The translations under genes were made by a program, and so were the position numbers. From Acrocarpospora pleiomorpha (lineage in GTDB: Bacteria > Actinomycetota > Actinomycetes > Streptosporangiales > Streptosporangiaceae), in contig NZ_BLAF01000054.1 of the NCBI RefSeq assembly GCF_009687885.1, forward strand, positions 1 through 64,000: a stretch of 64,000 bases of DNA, read 5' to 3'. The notes under the pieces were generated by a model that did not search any database, was not told where the DNA came from, and saw only the letters and a list, made by a program, of their open reading frames with translations. This document shows, piece after piece, positions 15,926 through 24,620 of the stretch. Position 1 is the first letter of the stretch. Every line of letters begins with the position of its first letter.

Positions 15926-16921
15926 ATGCCGTACCTGGCCGACACCGAGAACGTGTTGAGCGGCGAGCGCCGCGACTACTGGCGCCATGTGGTCTCCCAC
16001 GCGTTCGTCCCGCTCGAAGCGTCCTTTCCGCGGGAGGACGCCGGATTCGACGGGCGGCTGCGCGGGGCCACCCTGGGCGCGCTCGGCGTCTACGACGTCG
16101 ACACCGGCGCGCACGCCGCCCACCGCACCGCCAAGCTGACCACGGCCGCGCCCGCCGAGTGCTACAAGATCGGCCTGGTCGTCAACGGCCGCGGGCTGCT
16201 CGGCCAGGACGGCCGCCAGGCCGTGCTCAACCCGGGCGAATTCGCGGTGTACGACACCGACCGGCCATACACGCTGACTTTCGAGGACCCCTCCCGGCTG
16301 CTCGTGCTGATCTTCCCGCGCACCATGCTGGGCCTGCCGCAGGACCGGATCGCCCAGATCACCGCCACGCCGATCTCCGGCGACTCCGGCCTCGGCGCGC
16401 TCGTCGGCCCGTTCCTGCTCCAGATCGGCACCCTGCTGGAGGAGGTGGAGACGCACGGCGGAGCCAGGCTGGCCGGAAACGTCATCGACCTGGTCGCCAC
16501 CACGCTGGCCGGGCGGCTGGACCTCACCGCCGACCCCGGCAGCACCCGAAACGCGCTGTTCCTGCGCATCACCTCCTACATCGAGGCCCGCCTCGGCGAT
16601 CCCGGCCTCGGCCCCGCCGAGATCGCGGTCGCGCACCACATCTCCACGCGCTACCTGCACAAGCTGTTCCGGGCCGAGGGCACCACCGTGCTCGCCTGGA
16701 TCCGGGAGCGCCGCCTGGACCGGTGCGGGCGCGACCTGCGCGACCCGCTGCAGAGCTTCCGCCCGGTCAGCGCGATCGCGGTCAAGTGGGGCTACACCGA
16801 CGCCTCGCACTTCAGCCGCATCTTCAAGGCCGCCTTCGGCCTGTCGCCCCGGGAGTACCGTCACGGTCAAGCGCTGTGCGCTCGCGGGCAAGACGAGGCT
16901 TCGCCGCTGCCCCGACCATGA
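15926..16921 (+). CDS. AraC-family transcriptional regulator
   Basis: A 331-residue regulator. The N-terminal 200 residues form an AraC-binding-like cupin domain (VVNGRGLLGQDGRQAVLNPG, EFAVYDTDRPYTL). The C-terminal 100 residues carry two helix-turn-helix motifs (EIAVAHHISTRYLHKLFRAE, and SAIAVKWGYTDASHFSRIFK ending FGLSPREYR), the AraC/XylS signature. It is transcribed divergently from the double binding-protein transporter operon and is its most probable regulator. The SDR gene starts 4 nt after its stop. Start at ATG 15926; ATG 15905 in the same frame would overlap the apparent promoter. Confidence 0.85.
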   Translation: MPYLADTENVLSGERRDYWRHVVSHAFVPLEASFPREDAGFDGRLRGATLGALGVYDVDTGAHAAHRTAKLTTAAPAECYKIGLVVNGRGLLGQDGRQAVLNPGEFAVYDTDRPYTLTFEDPSRLLVLIFPRTMLGLPQDRIAQITATPISGDSGLGALVGPFLLQIGTLLEEVETHGGARLAGNVIDLVATTLAGRLDLTADPGSTRNALFLRITSYIEARLGDPGLGPAEIAVAHHISTRYLHKLFRAEGTTVLAWIRERRLDRCGRDLRDPLQSFRPVSAIAVKWGYTDASHFSRIFKAAFGLSPREYRHGQALCARGQDEASPLPRP

Positions 16922-16925
16922 ACGC

Positions 16926-17675
16926 ATGGGACGTCTCGACGGCAAGGTCGCGCTGATCACCGGCGGTGAGGGCAGCCTGGGCATGGCCACGGCCCGGCTT
17001 TTCGCGGCCGAAGGCGCCCAGGTCATGCTCGCGGGCGTGGACGAGCCCGGCCTGGCCGCCGGGGCCGCCGAGCTCGGCTGCGCCGCCCGGGTGACCGACG
17101 TCTCCGACGCGGAGCAGGTCCGCGCCGCCGTCGCCGCCGTCATCGGCCGGTACGGCAGGCTGGACGTGGTCTTCAGCAACGCCGGGATCGCCGGGGTGGT
17201 CGCGCCGGTGGTCGACTACCCGGACGAGGTGTTCGACCGGGTGCTGGCCGTGCACGTCCGGGGCTCGTTCCTGGTCTGCAAGCACGCGCTGCCCGTGATG
17301 TCGGACGGCGGGAGCGTGATCATCACCTCCAGCGTGGTCGGGCTGACCTCGGACGCGGGGGTCAGCGCGTACGCGACGGCCAAGCACGCCCTGGTCGGGC
17401 TGATGCGCACGCTCGCCAAGGAGGTCGCGCCCCGCGGGATCCGGGTCAACACCGTGCACCCGGGACCGGTCGCCAACGACTTCCAGCGCACGATCGAGAC
17501 GGCCGTCACCGGCGCGCCTCCCGAGGAGGCCGCCCGGCTGTTCGACGCGCACATCCCGCTGGCGCGGCACGCCGACCCGGACGAGGTGGCCCGGGTGGTG
17601 CTCTTCCTGGCCAGCGACGACAGCTCGTTCATGACCGGCAGCCCGGTCCAGGTGGACGGCGGCATGAGCATTTAA
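16926..17675 (+). CDS. SDR-family oxidoreductase
   Basis: A 249-residue classical short-chain dehydrogenase/reductase. Cofactor-binding glycine motif TGGEGSLG (about 15-22), the NAG motif (SNAGIAG), and a catalytic Ser-Tyr-Lys set (SSVVGLTSDAG, then YATAK) are present; the C-terminal FMTGSPVQVDGGMSI is typical. The acidic VDEPG after the second strand hints at NAD(H) preference. It follows the AraC gene by 4 nt and is probably cotranscribed with it, so its substrate may be linked to what the neighbouring transporter imports. The specific reaction is not predictable. Confidence 0.88.
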   Translation: MGRLDGKVALITGGEGSLGMATARLFAAEGAQVMLAGVDEPGLAAGAAELGCAARVTDVSDAEQVRAAVAAVIGRYGRLDVVFSNAGIAGVVAPVVDYPDEVFDRVLAVHVRGSFLVCKHALPVMSDGGSVIITSSVVGLTSDAGVSAYATAKHALVGLMRTLAKEVAPRGIRVNTVHPGPVANDFQRTIETAVTGAPPEEAARLFDAHIPLARHADPDEVARVVLFLASDDSSFMTGSPVQVDGGMSI

Positions 17676-17783
17676 ATCGGGCGTTTGCACTAATTCCCGT
17701 TATCGAATGATTTCGAAACACCCGGCAATTCAGAAGATGCGACTCCTCGGCGACGGGATCTACCGTTCGAAACGAGGAGGGCC

Positions 17784-18932
17784 ATGGAAACGCTACAGAA
17801 ACCCGAATTAGCGGAGCGTGCCGGAAAAATCGTGCCATTGTTGCGCGGAAACGCGTACTGGTCGGAGGGGCACCGCCGCCTGCACCCGCTGTCCATCGAG
17901 GCGATGGGCGACGCGGGCGTCTTCAAACTCCGAGTCCCGGAGCGGTACGGCGGGTACGCCTGCGACAGCCGTACCCTCACCGAGGTGCTCAGCGTGCTCG
18001 GGCAGGGGGACGGCTCGACCGCCTGGACCGCCGCCGTGTGGTCGATCGCGACCTGGCTGACCTGCCTGTTCCCGGACGAGGTCCAGGACGAGGTGTTCTC
18101 GACCCCGGACGTGCGGATCTGCGCGACGCTGAGCCCGACGGCGGTGGCCATACCCAAGGGCTCCGGTTACACGGTGACCGGCCAGTGGGCGTTCATGAGC
18201 GGCGCCCTGCACAGCCAGTGGCAGGTGATCGCCGCCGCCACCGAGAGCACCGGGCCGATCATGGCGCTGGTCCCGATGTCCGATCTGGAGATCATGGACG
18301 ACTGGTACACGACCGGTCTCAAGGGCTCGGGCAGCGTGAGCACGATCGCCACCGATGTGCACGTTCCGGCCGCCCGGGTGCTCCCGCTCGGCGCGATCCT
18401 GCACGAGCAGTACGCCTCACGCCTGAACGCGGACACGCCCATCTACCGCGCACCCCTGCTTCCCACCGCCTCGGCGTCCTCGGTCGGCACGCTGCTCGGC
18501 CTGGCCAGGGCGGCGATGGGCGCGTTCATGAACCGTTTGCCCCAGCGCGGCATCACCTACACGGGCTACACCAGCCAGCGCGAAGCCCCGATCACCCACC
18601 TGCAGGTCGCCACCGCCGAGATGAAGGTCGACGAAGCCCAGTTCCACGCCGACCGGCTGGCCACCCAGGTGGACACCAATACGACCTGGACCACGAGGGA
18701 GCGGGCGCGCGCCCGCGCCGACATGGGCGCGGTCTGCCAGCTGGTGAAGGAGGCCGTGGACATCCTGAACACGGCCAGCGGCGGCTCGTCGATCTACGAC
18801 ACCGTGCCGATCCAGCAGATCGAGCGGGACGTGCGCGCGATCAACCTGCACGCCCTCATGCATCCCAACACCAACCTGGAACTCTACGGCCGGGTCCTCT
18901 GCGGGCTCGACCCGAACACCTATTACCTATGA
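17784..18932 (+). CDS. Acyl-CoA dehydrogenase-fold flavoprotein (class D monooxygenase-like)
   Basis: A 382-residue protein of the acyl-CoA dehydrogenase superfamily. N-terminal helices (HPLSIEAMGDAGVFKLRVPE, RYGGY) and the central beta domain (FMSGALHSQW, GLKGSGSV) are as in flavin-dependent hydroxylases such as HsaA or sugar N-oxygenases. The usual catalytic glutamate segment (GGTSE or GEGTSE) of true dehydrogenases is absent; the C-terminus instead has ASGGSSIYDTVPIQQIERDV, the pattern of monooxygenase-type members. GAGGAGG precedes ATG 17784 by a few bases. It heads a block with two glycosyltransferases and a sugar-nucleotide enzyme, so a role in tailoring a glycosylated product is plausible. 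It may need a separate flavin reductase, and none is visible nearby. Confidence 0.75.
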   Translation: METLQKPELAERAGKIVPLLRGNAYWSEGHRRLHPLSIEAMGDAGVFKLRVPERYGGYACDSRTLTEVLSVLGQGDGSTAWTAAVWSIATWLTCLFPDEVQDEVFSTPDVRICATLSPTAVAIPKGSGYTVTGQWAFMSGALHSQWQVIAAATESTGPIMALVPMSDLEIMDDWYTTGLKGSGSVSTIATDVHVPAARVLPLGAILHEQYASRLNADTPIYRAPLLPTASASSVGTLLGLARAAMGAFMNRLPQRGITYTGYTSQREAPITHLQVATAEMKVDEAQFHADRLATQVDTNTTWTTRERARARADMGAVCQLVKEAVDILNTASGGSSIYDTVPIQQIERDVRAINLHALMHPNTNLELYGRVLCGLDPNTYYL

Positions 18933-18939
18933 GGCACCC

Positions 18940-19842
18940 ATGCTCAAATGCAGCGTCGTCATCCCGACGTACAACCGGGCCGAACTCCTGCGGCACACGC
19001 TCTATGCCCTGACCCTGCAGACGCTTCCCCGCGAGGAGTTCGAGGTCATCGTCGTCGACGACGGCTCGGACGACGGCACCGCCGGCGTGGCGCGCTCCTT
19101 CGACGACCGGCTGAACCTGAGCTACACCTTCAGGGAACGCGAAGGCTACCGGGCCGCCAAGACCCGCAACGTCGGCATTTTCCAGGCCAAGGCCGACATC
19201 TGCGTGCTGTTCGACTGCGGCGTGCTGGCGGGTTCCGACTGCCTGCGCGCCCATCTGTCCAGCCATGACGACGCCGCGGCGCCGGTCGCGGTCACCGGCT
19301 ACGTGTTCTGCTACAACTTCGGCGGCGAGGACGCCGACCTGATGAGCCGCACCATCGACTTCGCCAACCCCGACGCCACCATCGCGATGCTGCGCGCGAA
19401 CCGGCAGTGGCTGGACATGCGCGAGGACTTCTACACCAAATACGGCGACGACTACGGCTACCTGCCCGCGCCGTGGATGAACTACTGGACCTGCAACGTC
19501 TCGGCCAGGACCGACCAGCTGCGCGCGGTCGGCGGCTTCGACGAGGACTTCGTCGCGTGGGGCGGCGAGGACATCGACCTCGGCTACCGGCTGCACCGCG
19601 ACGGCGCCCACTTCGTGCTCAACCGGGACGCGGTCGCGATCCACAGCCCGCACCCGAAGAGCGAGTCCGAGAACAACGCCGAGGCCGACGCCAACTACCG
19701 GCGGATGGCGGACAGATACCGCACGCCCATCACCCGGCTGCTGCTGTCCATCCCCGACGTGAACTTCTTCAACCTGAACGACATCATCACGCTGCGCGGC
19801 ATGCCCGCGTGCGCGGAATATCTGGCCGCGAACGCAAGGTAA
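18940..19842 (+). CDS. Family 2-type glycosyltransferase, paralogue 1
   Basis: A 300-residue GT-A fold glycosyltransferase. It opens with CSVVIPTYNRAELLRHTLYA and VVDDGSDDGT (nucleotide-sugar binding) and has a C-terminal galactosyltransferase-type block with VGGFDEDFVAWGGEDIDLGY, in which the ED dipeptide is the likely catalytic base region. At the usual DXD position it reads LFDCGVL. It is closely similar to the gene at 20846-21754 along its whole length (PDATIA, PAPW.NYWTCNVSART, WGGED.DLGYRLHRDGA). GAGG lies 5 nt before the ATG, and the gene starts 7 nt after the flavoprotein stop. Acceptor unknown. Confidence 0.85.
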   Translation: MLKCSVVIPTYNRAELLRHTLYALTLQTLPREEFEVIVVDDGSDDGTAGVARSFDDRLNLSYTFREREGYRAAKTRNVGIFQAKADICVLFDCGVLAGSDCLRAHLSSHDDAAAPVAVTGYVFCYNFGGEDADLMSRTIDFANPDATIAMLRANRQWLDMREDFYTKYGDDYGYLPAPWMNYWTCNVSARTDQLRAVGGFDEDFVAWGGEDIDLGYRLHRDGAHFVLNRDAVAIHSPHPKSESENNAEADANYRRMADRYRTPITRLLLSIPDVNFFNLNDIITLRGMPACAEYLAANAR

Positions 19843-19892
19843 CACCGCACTTACCCGAGCGCCGACGGGTTTTCACGAGAGGACTCCGTCAT

Positions 19893-20849
19893 ATGCGCTT
19901 GGACCCGACCCGCGTGCTCGTCACGGGCGGCGCCGGTTTCATCGGATCGACCCTTTGCGACCGGCTGCTGCGCGACGGCTGCCAGGTCGTCTGCGCCGAC
20001 AACTTCTCCACCGGCCGCGAGGCGAACATCGCCCACCTGCGAGCCGCGCCCGGCTTCCAGCTGATCACGGCCGACGTGGTCGAGCCGCTGGAGATCCCCG
20101 GCCCGATCCACGAGATCTTCCACCTGGCCTCCCCGGCCTCGCCGGTGGACTACCAGCGCCTGCCGCTGGAGACGCTGCGCGTCGGATCCGCCGGCACCGA
20201 CCACGTGCTCGCCCTGGCCCGCGCCAAGAACGCGCGCTTCCTGCTCGCCTCCACCTCCGAGGTGTACGGCGATCCGCTCGAACACCCGCAGCCGGAGTCG
20301 TATCTGGGCAACGTCAACACGGTCGGCCCGCGATCGGTCTACGACGAGGCCAAACGGTACGCGGAGGCCCTAACGGTGGCCTACCACCGCGCGTACGGCA
20401 CCGACGTCGCCATCGCGCGGATCTTCAACACGTTCGGCCCCCGGATGCGGCTGGACGACGGCCGGGTGGTGCCCAGCTTCATCGCGCAGGCGCTCGCCGG
20501 GCGGCCGTTCTCGATCAACGGCACCGGGAAGCAGACCCGCTCCCTCTGCTACGTCGACGACATGGTGGACGCGCTGCTGTCGCTCATGCGCTCGCCGCAT
20601 CGCGGCCCGGTGAACCTGGGCAGCACCGACGAGATGGCCGTCCTGGACATCGCCGGGCTGATCGCCGATCAGACCGGCAACCCGCTCCGGTTCGTGTACG
20701 CGCCGCTCGGCCAGGACGACCCGGAGAAACGCCGCCCGGACACGAGGCTGGCCCACCGGCTGCTCGGCTGGTCTCCGGCCGTCGGCATCCCGGAGGGCCT
20801 CGCCCGAACGATCAACTGGTTCCGTACCGACCTGGGGAGTTTTCGATGA
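19893..20849 (+). CDS. NAD-dependent sugar-nucleotide epimerase/decarboxylase, UDP-glucuronate decarboxylase-like
   Basis: A 318-residue extended SDR. It has the NAD-binding motif TGGAGFIGS (about 10-18), ASPASPVDYQRLPLETL characteristic of the UDP-xylose synthase/UDP-glucuronate decarboxylase group, the active-site STSEVYGDP, the catalytic YDEAK, and FNTFGPRM. The likely reaction is UDP-glucuronate to UDP-xylose or a 4-keto intermediate, giving a pentose donor for the two flanking glycosyltransferases. The start at ATG 19893 has CGAGAGGA about 9 nt upstream; the longer open frame upstream is only the shadow of the previous gene. Its TGA overlaps the next ATG (ATGA). dTDP-glucose dehydratase or C4-epimerase activity is an alternative. 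Confidence 0.8.
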   Translation: MRLDPTRVLVTGGAGFIGSTLCDRLLRDGCQVVCADNFSTGREANIAHLRAAPGFQLITADVVEPLEIPGPIHEIFHLASPASPVDYQRLPLETLRVGSAGTDHVLALARAKNARFLLASTSEVYGDPLEHPQPESYLGNVNTVGPRSVYDEAKRYAEALTVAYHRAYGTDVAIARIFNTFGPRMRLDDGRVVPSFIAQALAGRPFSINGTGKQTRSLCYVDDMVDALLSLMRSPHRGPVNLGSTDEMAVLDIAGLIADQTGNPLRFVYAPLGQDDPEKRRPDTRLAHRLLGWSPAVGIPEGLARTINWFRTDLGSFR

Positions 20850-21754
20850 AATGCAGCGTGGTCATTCCGACGTACAACCGCGAGGAACTGCTCCGCCACA
20901 CCCTCAACTCGCTCACCCGGCAGACCCTGCCTTCGGATCAGTTCGAAGTGCTGATCGGGGACGACGGATCGAGCGATGGCACCAAGGCCATGGTGGACTC
21001 CTTCCGCGACCGGCTCAACCTCCGCTACTTCTTCCAGGAAGATCTCGGCCACCGGGCCGCTCAGGCCCGCAACCTCGGCCTCTCCCAGGCGTCGGCGGAC
21101 ATCACCGTGCTGATGGACGCCGGCGTGCTGGCCAGCACCACCTTCCTGGACGCCCACCTCGCCAGCCACGCGAGCTCCGACGTCCCGCTCGCCGTCTGCG
21201 GCTACGTCTACTGCTTCAACCTCGACAACGAGGACGCGATCCTCATCCTCAAGGCGATCGACTTCGCCAACCCCGACGCCACCATCGCCAAGCTCGAGCG
21301 CACCGGCCAGTGGCTGGACGTCCGCGAGATCTTCTACGCCAGGTACGGCGACGACTTCGCCGACCTGCCCGCGCCCTGGCTGAACTACTGGACCTGCAAC
21401 GTCTCCGCCAGGACCGCGCAACTCCACGCGGTCGGCATGTTCGACGAGGAGTTCCGCCGCTGGGGCGGCGAGGACCTCGACCTCGGCTACCGCCTGCACC
21501 GCGACGGCGCCCGCTTCGTCCTCAACCGCGCGGCGACCGCGATCCACGTGCCGCATCCGAAGAGCTTCGACGGCAACAACGATCAGGCGGCGGAGAACTA
21601 CAGGTACATGGCGCGCAAGTACGGAACGCCGATCATCGATCTGCTGCCCCGGATCGGGGAGCTCAACTTCTTCGAGCTCAACGACATCATCCGGGAGCTG
21701 GGGCTGCCGCAGTGCAACGACTACGTGGCGGCTCAGGGGCAGATCTCGGGGTAG
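20846..21754 (+). CDS. Family 2-type glycosyltransferase, paralogue 2
   Basis: A 302-residue GT-A glycosyltransferase, paralogous to 18940-19842. It begins KCSVVIPTYNREELLRHTLN, with GDDGSSDGT, then LMDAGVL where the other copy has LFDCGVL, and WGGEDLDLGYRLHRDGA. GGGGAG (20834-20839) serves the ATG at 20846, which overlaps the upstream stop by 4 nt. The two copies around one sugar-nucleotide enzyme suggest successive transfers of related sugars, or one sugar to two acceptor positions. The last 22 nt overlap the convergent WD40 gene. Confidence 0.85.
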   Translation: MKCSVVIPTYNREELLRHTLNSLTRQTLPSDQFEVLIGDDGSSDGTKAMVDSFRDRLNLRYFFQEDLGHRAAQARNLGLSQASADITVLMDAGVLASTTFLDAHLASHASSDVPLAVCGYVYCFNLDNEDAILILKAIDFANPDATIAKLERTGQWLDVREIFYARYGDDFADLPAPWLNYWTCNVSARTAQLHAVGMFDEEFRRWGGEDLDLGYRLHRDGARFVLNRAATAIHVPHPKSFDGNNDQAAENYRYMARKYGTPIIDLLPRIGELNFFELNDIIRELGLPQCNDYVAAQGQISG

Positions 21755-23751
21755 TTCCGGTCCGGCAGGTAGGACTGGAGGTCGAGGGGTGGCGGGAAGC
21801 GCCTGGCCAGGGCGCAGAGTTCGGCGGCCGGGTCGGGGGTCAGGGCGGGGTTCCACAACCGCCTGGTCCCGGCCGGGCCGCCGCCGGTCAGTTCGCGTCC
21901 GTCGGGGCTGAAGGTGACCGTACGCAGGGCGCGGCCGAGGGGGGAGCCGAGTTGTTTGTGGGTGGTCAGGTCCCATAGGCGGATATTTCCGGCGGCGGTG
22001 GCGAGGGTGTCGCGGCTGAACGCGATCGAGGTCACGGGGGTCGTGTGGCCGACGAAGGGCGGGCCTATCGGGCGTTTGTCGGTGATGTTCCAGAGGCGTA
22101 CGGTGCCGTTCTCGGTGCCGGTGGCCAGGTGGGTGGGGTCGCCGGGGTCGAAGGCGAGGGCGGAGATGCCGCTCGCCTGGGCGAGGGTCAGGTCGATCGG
22201 GGTGCCGGTGGTCACGTCCCACCAGCGGATCGTGTGGTCGTCGCCGCCGGAGACGAGATGGCGGCCGTCGGGGGAGTAGGTGAGGGTGTTCACCTGGCCG
22301 ATGTGGCCGGTGAGGCGTTCGTGGAGCTGGCGCTGGGTGCGGGCGTCCCAGAGGCAGATGCTGTTGGCGGTCGCGGTGGCCAGGCCCTGGCCGTCGGGGC
22401 TGAAGGCGACCGCGTTGACGGCTCCCGGGCGGCAGGCCATGGGGGAGCCTGCTGGTTTTCCGGTATTCATGTCGAAAAGCTGGGTGCGGCCGGCGGTGTC
22501 GCCGACGGCGATGGTGGTGCCGTCGGGGCTTGGCGTGCTGGTGCTGGCGCTGCTGCTTTCGGGGGTGGGGATCTCCGGATTGACGGCTCCTGAGGCGATG
22601 TTTCCCGGGGGGATGCTTGCCGTGGCTGCCGATGGTCGTGGGGTGGTGGTTATCGGTTCGCCGCTTAGTTTGCGGGTCAGGGAGAGGTCCCAGACGCGGA
22701 TGACCTCGTCGTCGCTGGCAGTGGCCAGCCACTGGCCGTCCGGGCTGATCGCCAGGTCTCGCACGGTTCCGGCGCGGAAGGGTTCGGCCAGGGGGACGCC
22801 CGCTTCCAGGACGTGCACCGCGCCGTTTCGCTGGGCGGTGGCGAGCAGGTTTCCCCTCGACGCGAGGGCCACGAAGTCGCCCTTGATCGGCCGGTGGGTC
22901 TGTTGCCGGGTCCCGAGGTCCAGCCGTCTCAGCGTTCCCTGCAGCGTGAACGCCATTTTGCCCTGATTTATCGTGACAGGGCCTGGTCCGCCCGCGACCC
23001 GGCCGATCAGGCGATGCGTGCGGGCGTTCCATATGCGCAGGACGCCCGCGTTGTCGTATGTGGTCATGATTCTGCCGTCGAAGGTCAGGTCGCGGAGGCC
23101 GCTCGGGTGGCGGGGGAACGCGCGGCCGAGCTGGCGGCGGGTGGTCATGTTGATCAGGCGGGGCACGCCGTTCTGGTCGCCCACCGCGAGGACACGCCCG
23201 CGGGGGTCCGGTGCGACGATCGTGCCGCGGATCGGCTTGCCGACCTGCTTCTCCCCGTTCCAGATCCGGATCGTGCGATCCCGGCTCGCGGTGATCACCC
23301 GGTCGTTCGCGGCGAACGTCACCTGCGTGATCGCGCCCCGGTGTCCCCTGATCGGCTGACCCGTCGCCTGGGAGGAGCGCGCGTCCCAGATCCACAGCGT
23401 GCCGTCCGCGCCGCCGCTGGCCAGCAGGGTTCCGTCCCGGTTGTACGCCACCGCGTACACGCTGTTGCGATGCCCTCGCAGTACCGCGGTCAGCGGGCGG
23501 GTGAGTGCGGCCAGCAGGCCCCGGTGGGCCTCCGGGGTCGGCGCGGACCGCCAGGCGGCCACCGCCAGCAGCCGGGACATCGCCGGGTCGATCGCGGCGA
23601 CGTTCTCGCTCTGCGCGGCCAGCCGTACGGACTCGACCCGGTCGCGCGCGGTCAGCACCTCCCGGGCGGCCACCACGGCGCCGGAACCGGTCGCCAGCAG
23701 CAGCACCGCCAGCACCGCCACGCGCAGTCCGTTCATTCGTCGAGCCCCCAT
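21733..23751 (-). CDS. Membrane-anchored WD40 repeat protein
   Basis: A 672-residue protein. A single hydrophobic helix at about residues 8-28 (GLRVAVLAVLLLATGSGAVV) is followed by a helical segment, then about 13 WD40-type blades, enough for two seven-bladed propellers. Clear blades include GHRNSVYAVAYNRDGTLLAS, SPDGQWLATASDDEVIRVWD and GHIGQVNTLTYSPDGRHLVS. A serine/threonine/proline-rich linker (about 385-420) separates the two halves. The N-terminal ARDRVESVRLAAQSENVAA segment is common in actinobacterial WD40 proteins that carry NTPase or protease domains, but no catalytic domain is present here. It overlaps the membrane-protein gene upstream (ATGA), so the two are translationally coupled. 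Probable scaffold or sensor; no enzymatic role seen. Confidence 0.8.
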   Translation of the reverse strand: MGARRMNGLRVAVLAVLLLATGSGAVVAAREVLTARDRVESVRLAAQSENVAAIDPAMSRLLAVAAWRSAPTPEAHRGLLAALTRPLTAVLRGHRNSVYAVAYNRDGTLLASGGADGTLWIWDARSSQATGQPIRGHRGAITQVTFAANDRVITASRDRTIRIWNGEKQVGKPIRGTIVAPDPRGRVLAVGDQNGVPRLINMTTRRQLGRAFPRHPSGLRDLTFDGRIMTTYDNAGVLRIWNARTHRLIGRVAGGPGPVTINQGKMAFTLQGTLRRLDLGTRQQTHRPIKGDFVALASRGNLLATAQRNGAVHVLEAGVPLAEPFRAGTVRDLAISPDGQWLATASDDEVIRVWDLSLTRKLSGEPITTTPRPSAATASIPPGNIASGAVNPEIPTPESSSASTSTPSPDGTTIAVGDTAGRTQLFDMNTGKPAGSPMACRPGAVNAVAFSPDGQGLATATANSICLWDARTQRQLHERLTGHIGQVNTLTYSPDGRHLVSGGDDHTIRWWDVTTGTPIDLTLAQASGISALAFDPGDPTHLATGTENGTVRLWNITDKRPIGPPFVGHTTPVTSIAFSRDTLATAAGNIRLWDLTTHKQLGSPLGRALRTVTFSPDGRELTGGGPAGTRRLWNPALTPDPAAELCALARRFPPPLDLQSYLPDRNYPEICP

Positions 23752-24620
23752 CAGGGATCCGTCAGCTCGATGAAATCCTTTCTGACCAGCCGGGTGACCG
23801 CCAGTCCGGTCTCCCGGCTCAACGGGCCTTCCGCGTCTAGTTTGAGGTGTGCGGCCAGGTCTAGGGCGTACAAATCGATGGCGGATTCCAGCAGCGAGCC
23901 GAATGTCTCAGCGGCTCCCCTCGCTCGTACCCACGCCGTCACGCAGGTGACCAGCGCGACAATCGCGGCGGGCCACCAGAACACGGCCACGGGGAGGTAG
24001 AGCAGCCCCCACGCCATCAACCGGGCGGCGGCGGCCAGACTCTCGTAAGCCATCCCGATCTCGGTTCGCGCCTCTCCGGGCAGCACCAGCCACAACCGGG
24101 GCCAGACCCCCGCGAGATCCAGATCGTAGGAGCGCAGCACCCGCTGATCGACCGCACGCAACCGGTCCCCGATCCACATCGGCCGGGCCGAGGGGACCAG
24201 GCAGATGGCATTCCTGGCGTTGACGAGATCCGCGAGACCGGCGAGCCTTTCCTCCTCAATGGCGCTCATGACCTCGGCTTGGGCGTGCTTCCAGCGCCGT
24301 TCCCTGCGCCGCGTCAGCCACACCAGCGGCGCCCGCGCCCCCCGGGCCGTCCACAACCGCATGATCGCGACCCCGCAGGCGGCCGCCGCCAACCCCCACC
24401 CTGCGGACACGGCCAGCACCCCGCTCGCCGCCACCGCCAACTGCGCCGCCGTCGCCGTCCCCGTCAGCCAAGCCGCCAGATCGAGCGCACCCAAGGCGTT
24501 CCCGTGCCCGAGCCTGACCCCGGCCACCCACGCCGCCACCAGCAGGAACCCCGGCAGCAGAAGCAGCGACAGCCACCGTTCCGCGACCTTCTTCCCCAGT
24601 TCGGCGAAGAACCCGGTCAC
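23751..24620 (-). CDS. Membrane protein of unknown function in WD40 operon
   Basis: A 289-residue protein. Hydrophobic segments are at about 14-34 (WLSLLLLPGFLLVAAWVAGV), 62-88 (AVAASGVLAVSAGWGLAAAA) and a pair at about 195-230 (LMAWGLLYLPVAVFWWPAAI, VALVTCVTAW). Between them lies a cytoplasmic domain of about 100 residues with RRRERRWKHAQAEV and the motif LVNARNAICLVPSARPMWIG. No family is recognised. It starts 4 nt inside the upstream small gene and ends overlapping the WD40 gene start, so the three products are probably stoichiometric partners of one membrane complex. Confidence 0.7.
   Translation of the reverse strand: MTGFFAELGKKVAERWLSLLLLPGFLLVAAWVAGVRLGHGNALGALDLAAWLTGTATAAQLAVAASGVLAVSAGWGLAAAACGVAIMRLWTARGARAPLVWLTRRRERRWKHAQAEVMSAIEEERLAGLADLVNARNAICLVPSARPMWIGDRLRAVDQRVLRSYDLDLAGVWPRLWLVLPGEARTEIGMAYESLAAAARLMAWGLLYLPVAVFWWPAAIVALVTCVTAWVRARGAAETFGSLLESAIDLYALDLAAHLKLDAEGPLSRETGLAVTRLVRKDFIELTDP

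Noticed and set aside
20669..23395. A 908-codon open frame on the minus strand
   Set aside because: It is antisense to the glycosyltransferase and in another frame of the WD40 gene. Its sequence is arginine/proline/histidine-rich, as expected from a high-GC shadow frame.
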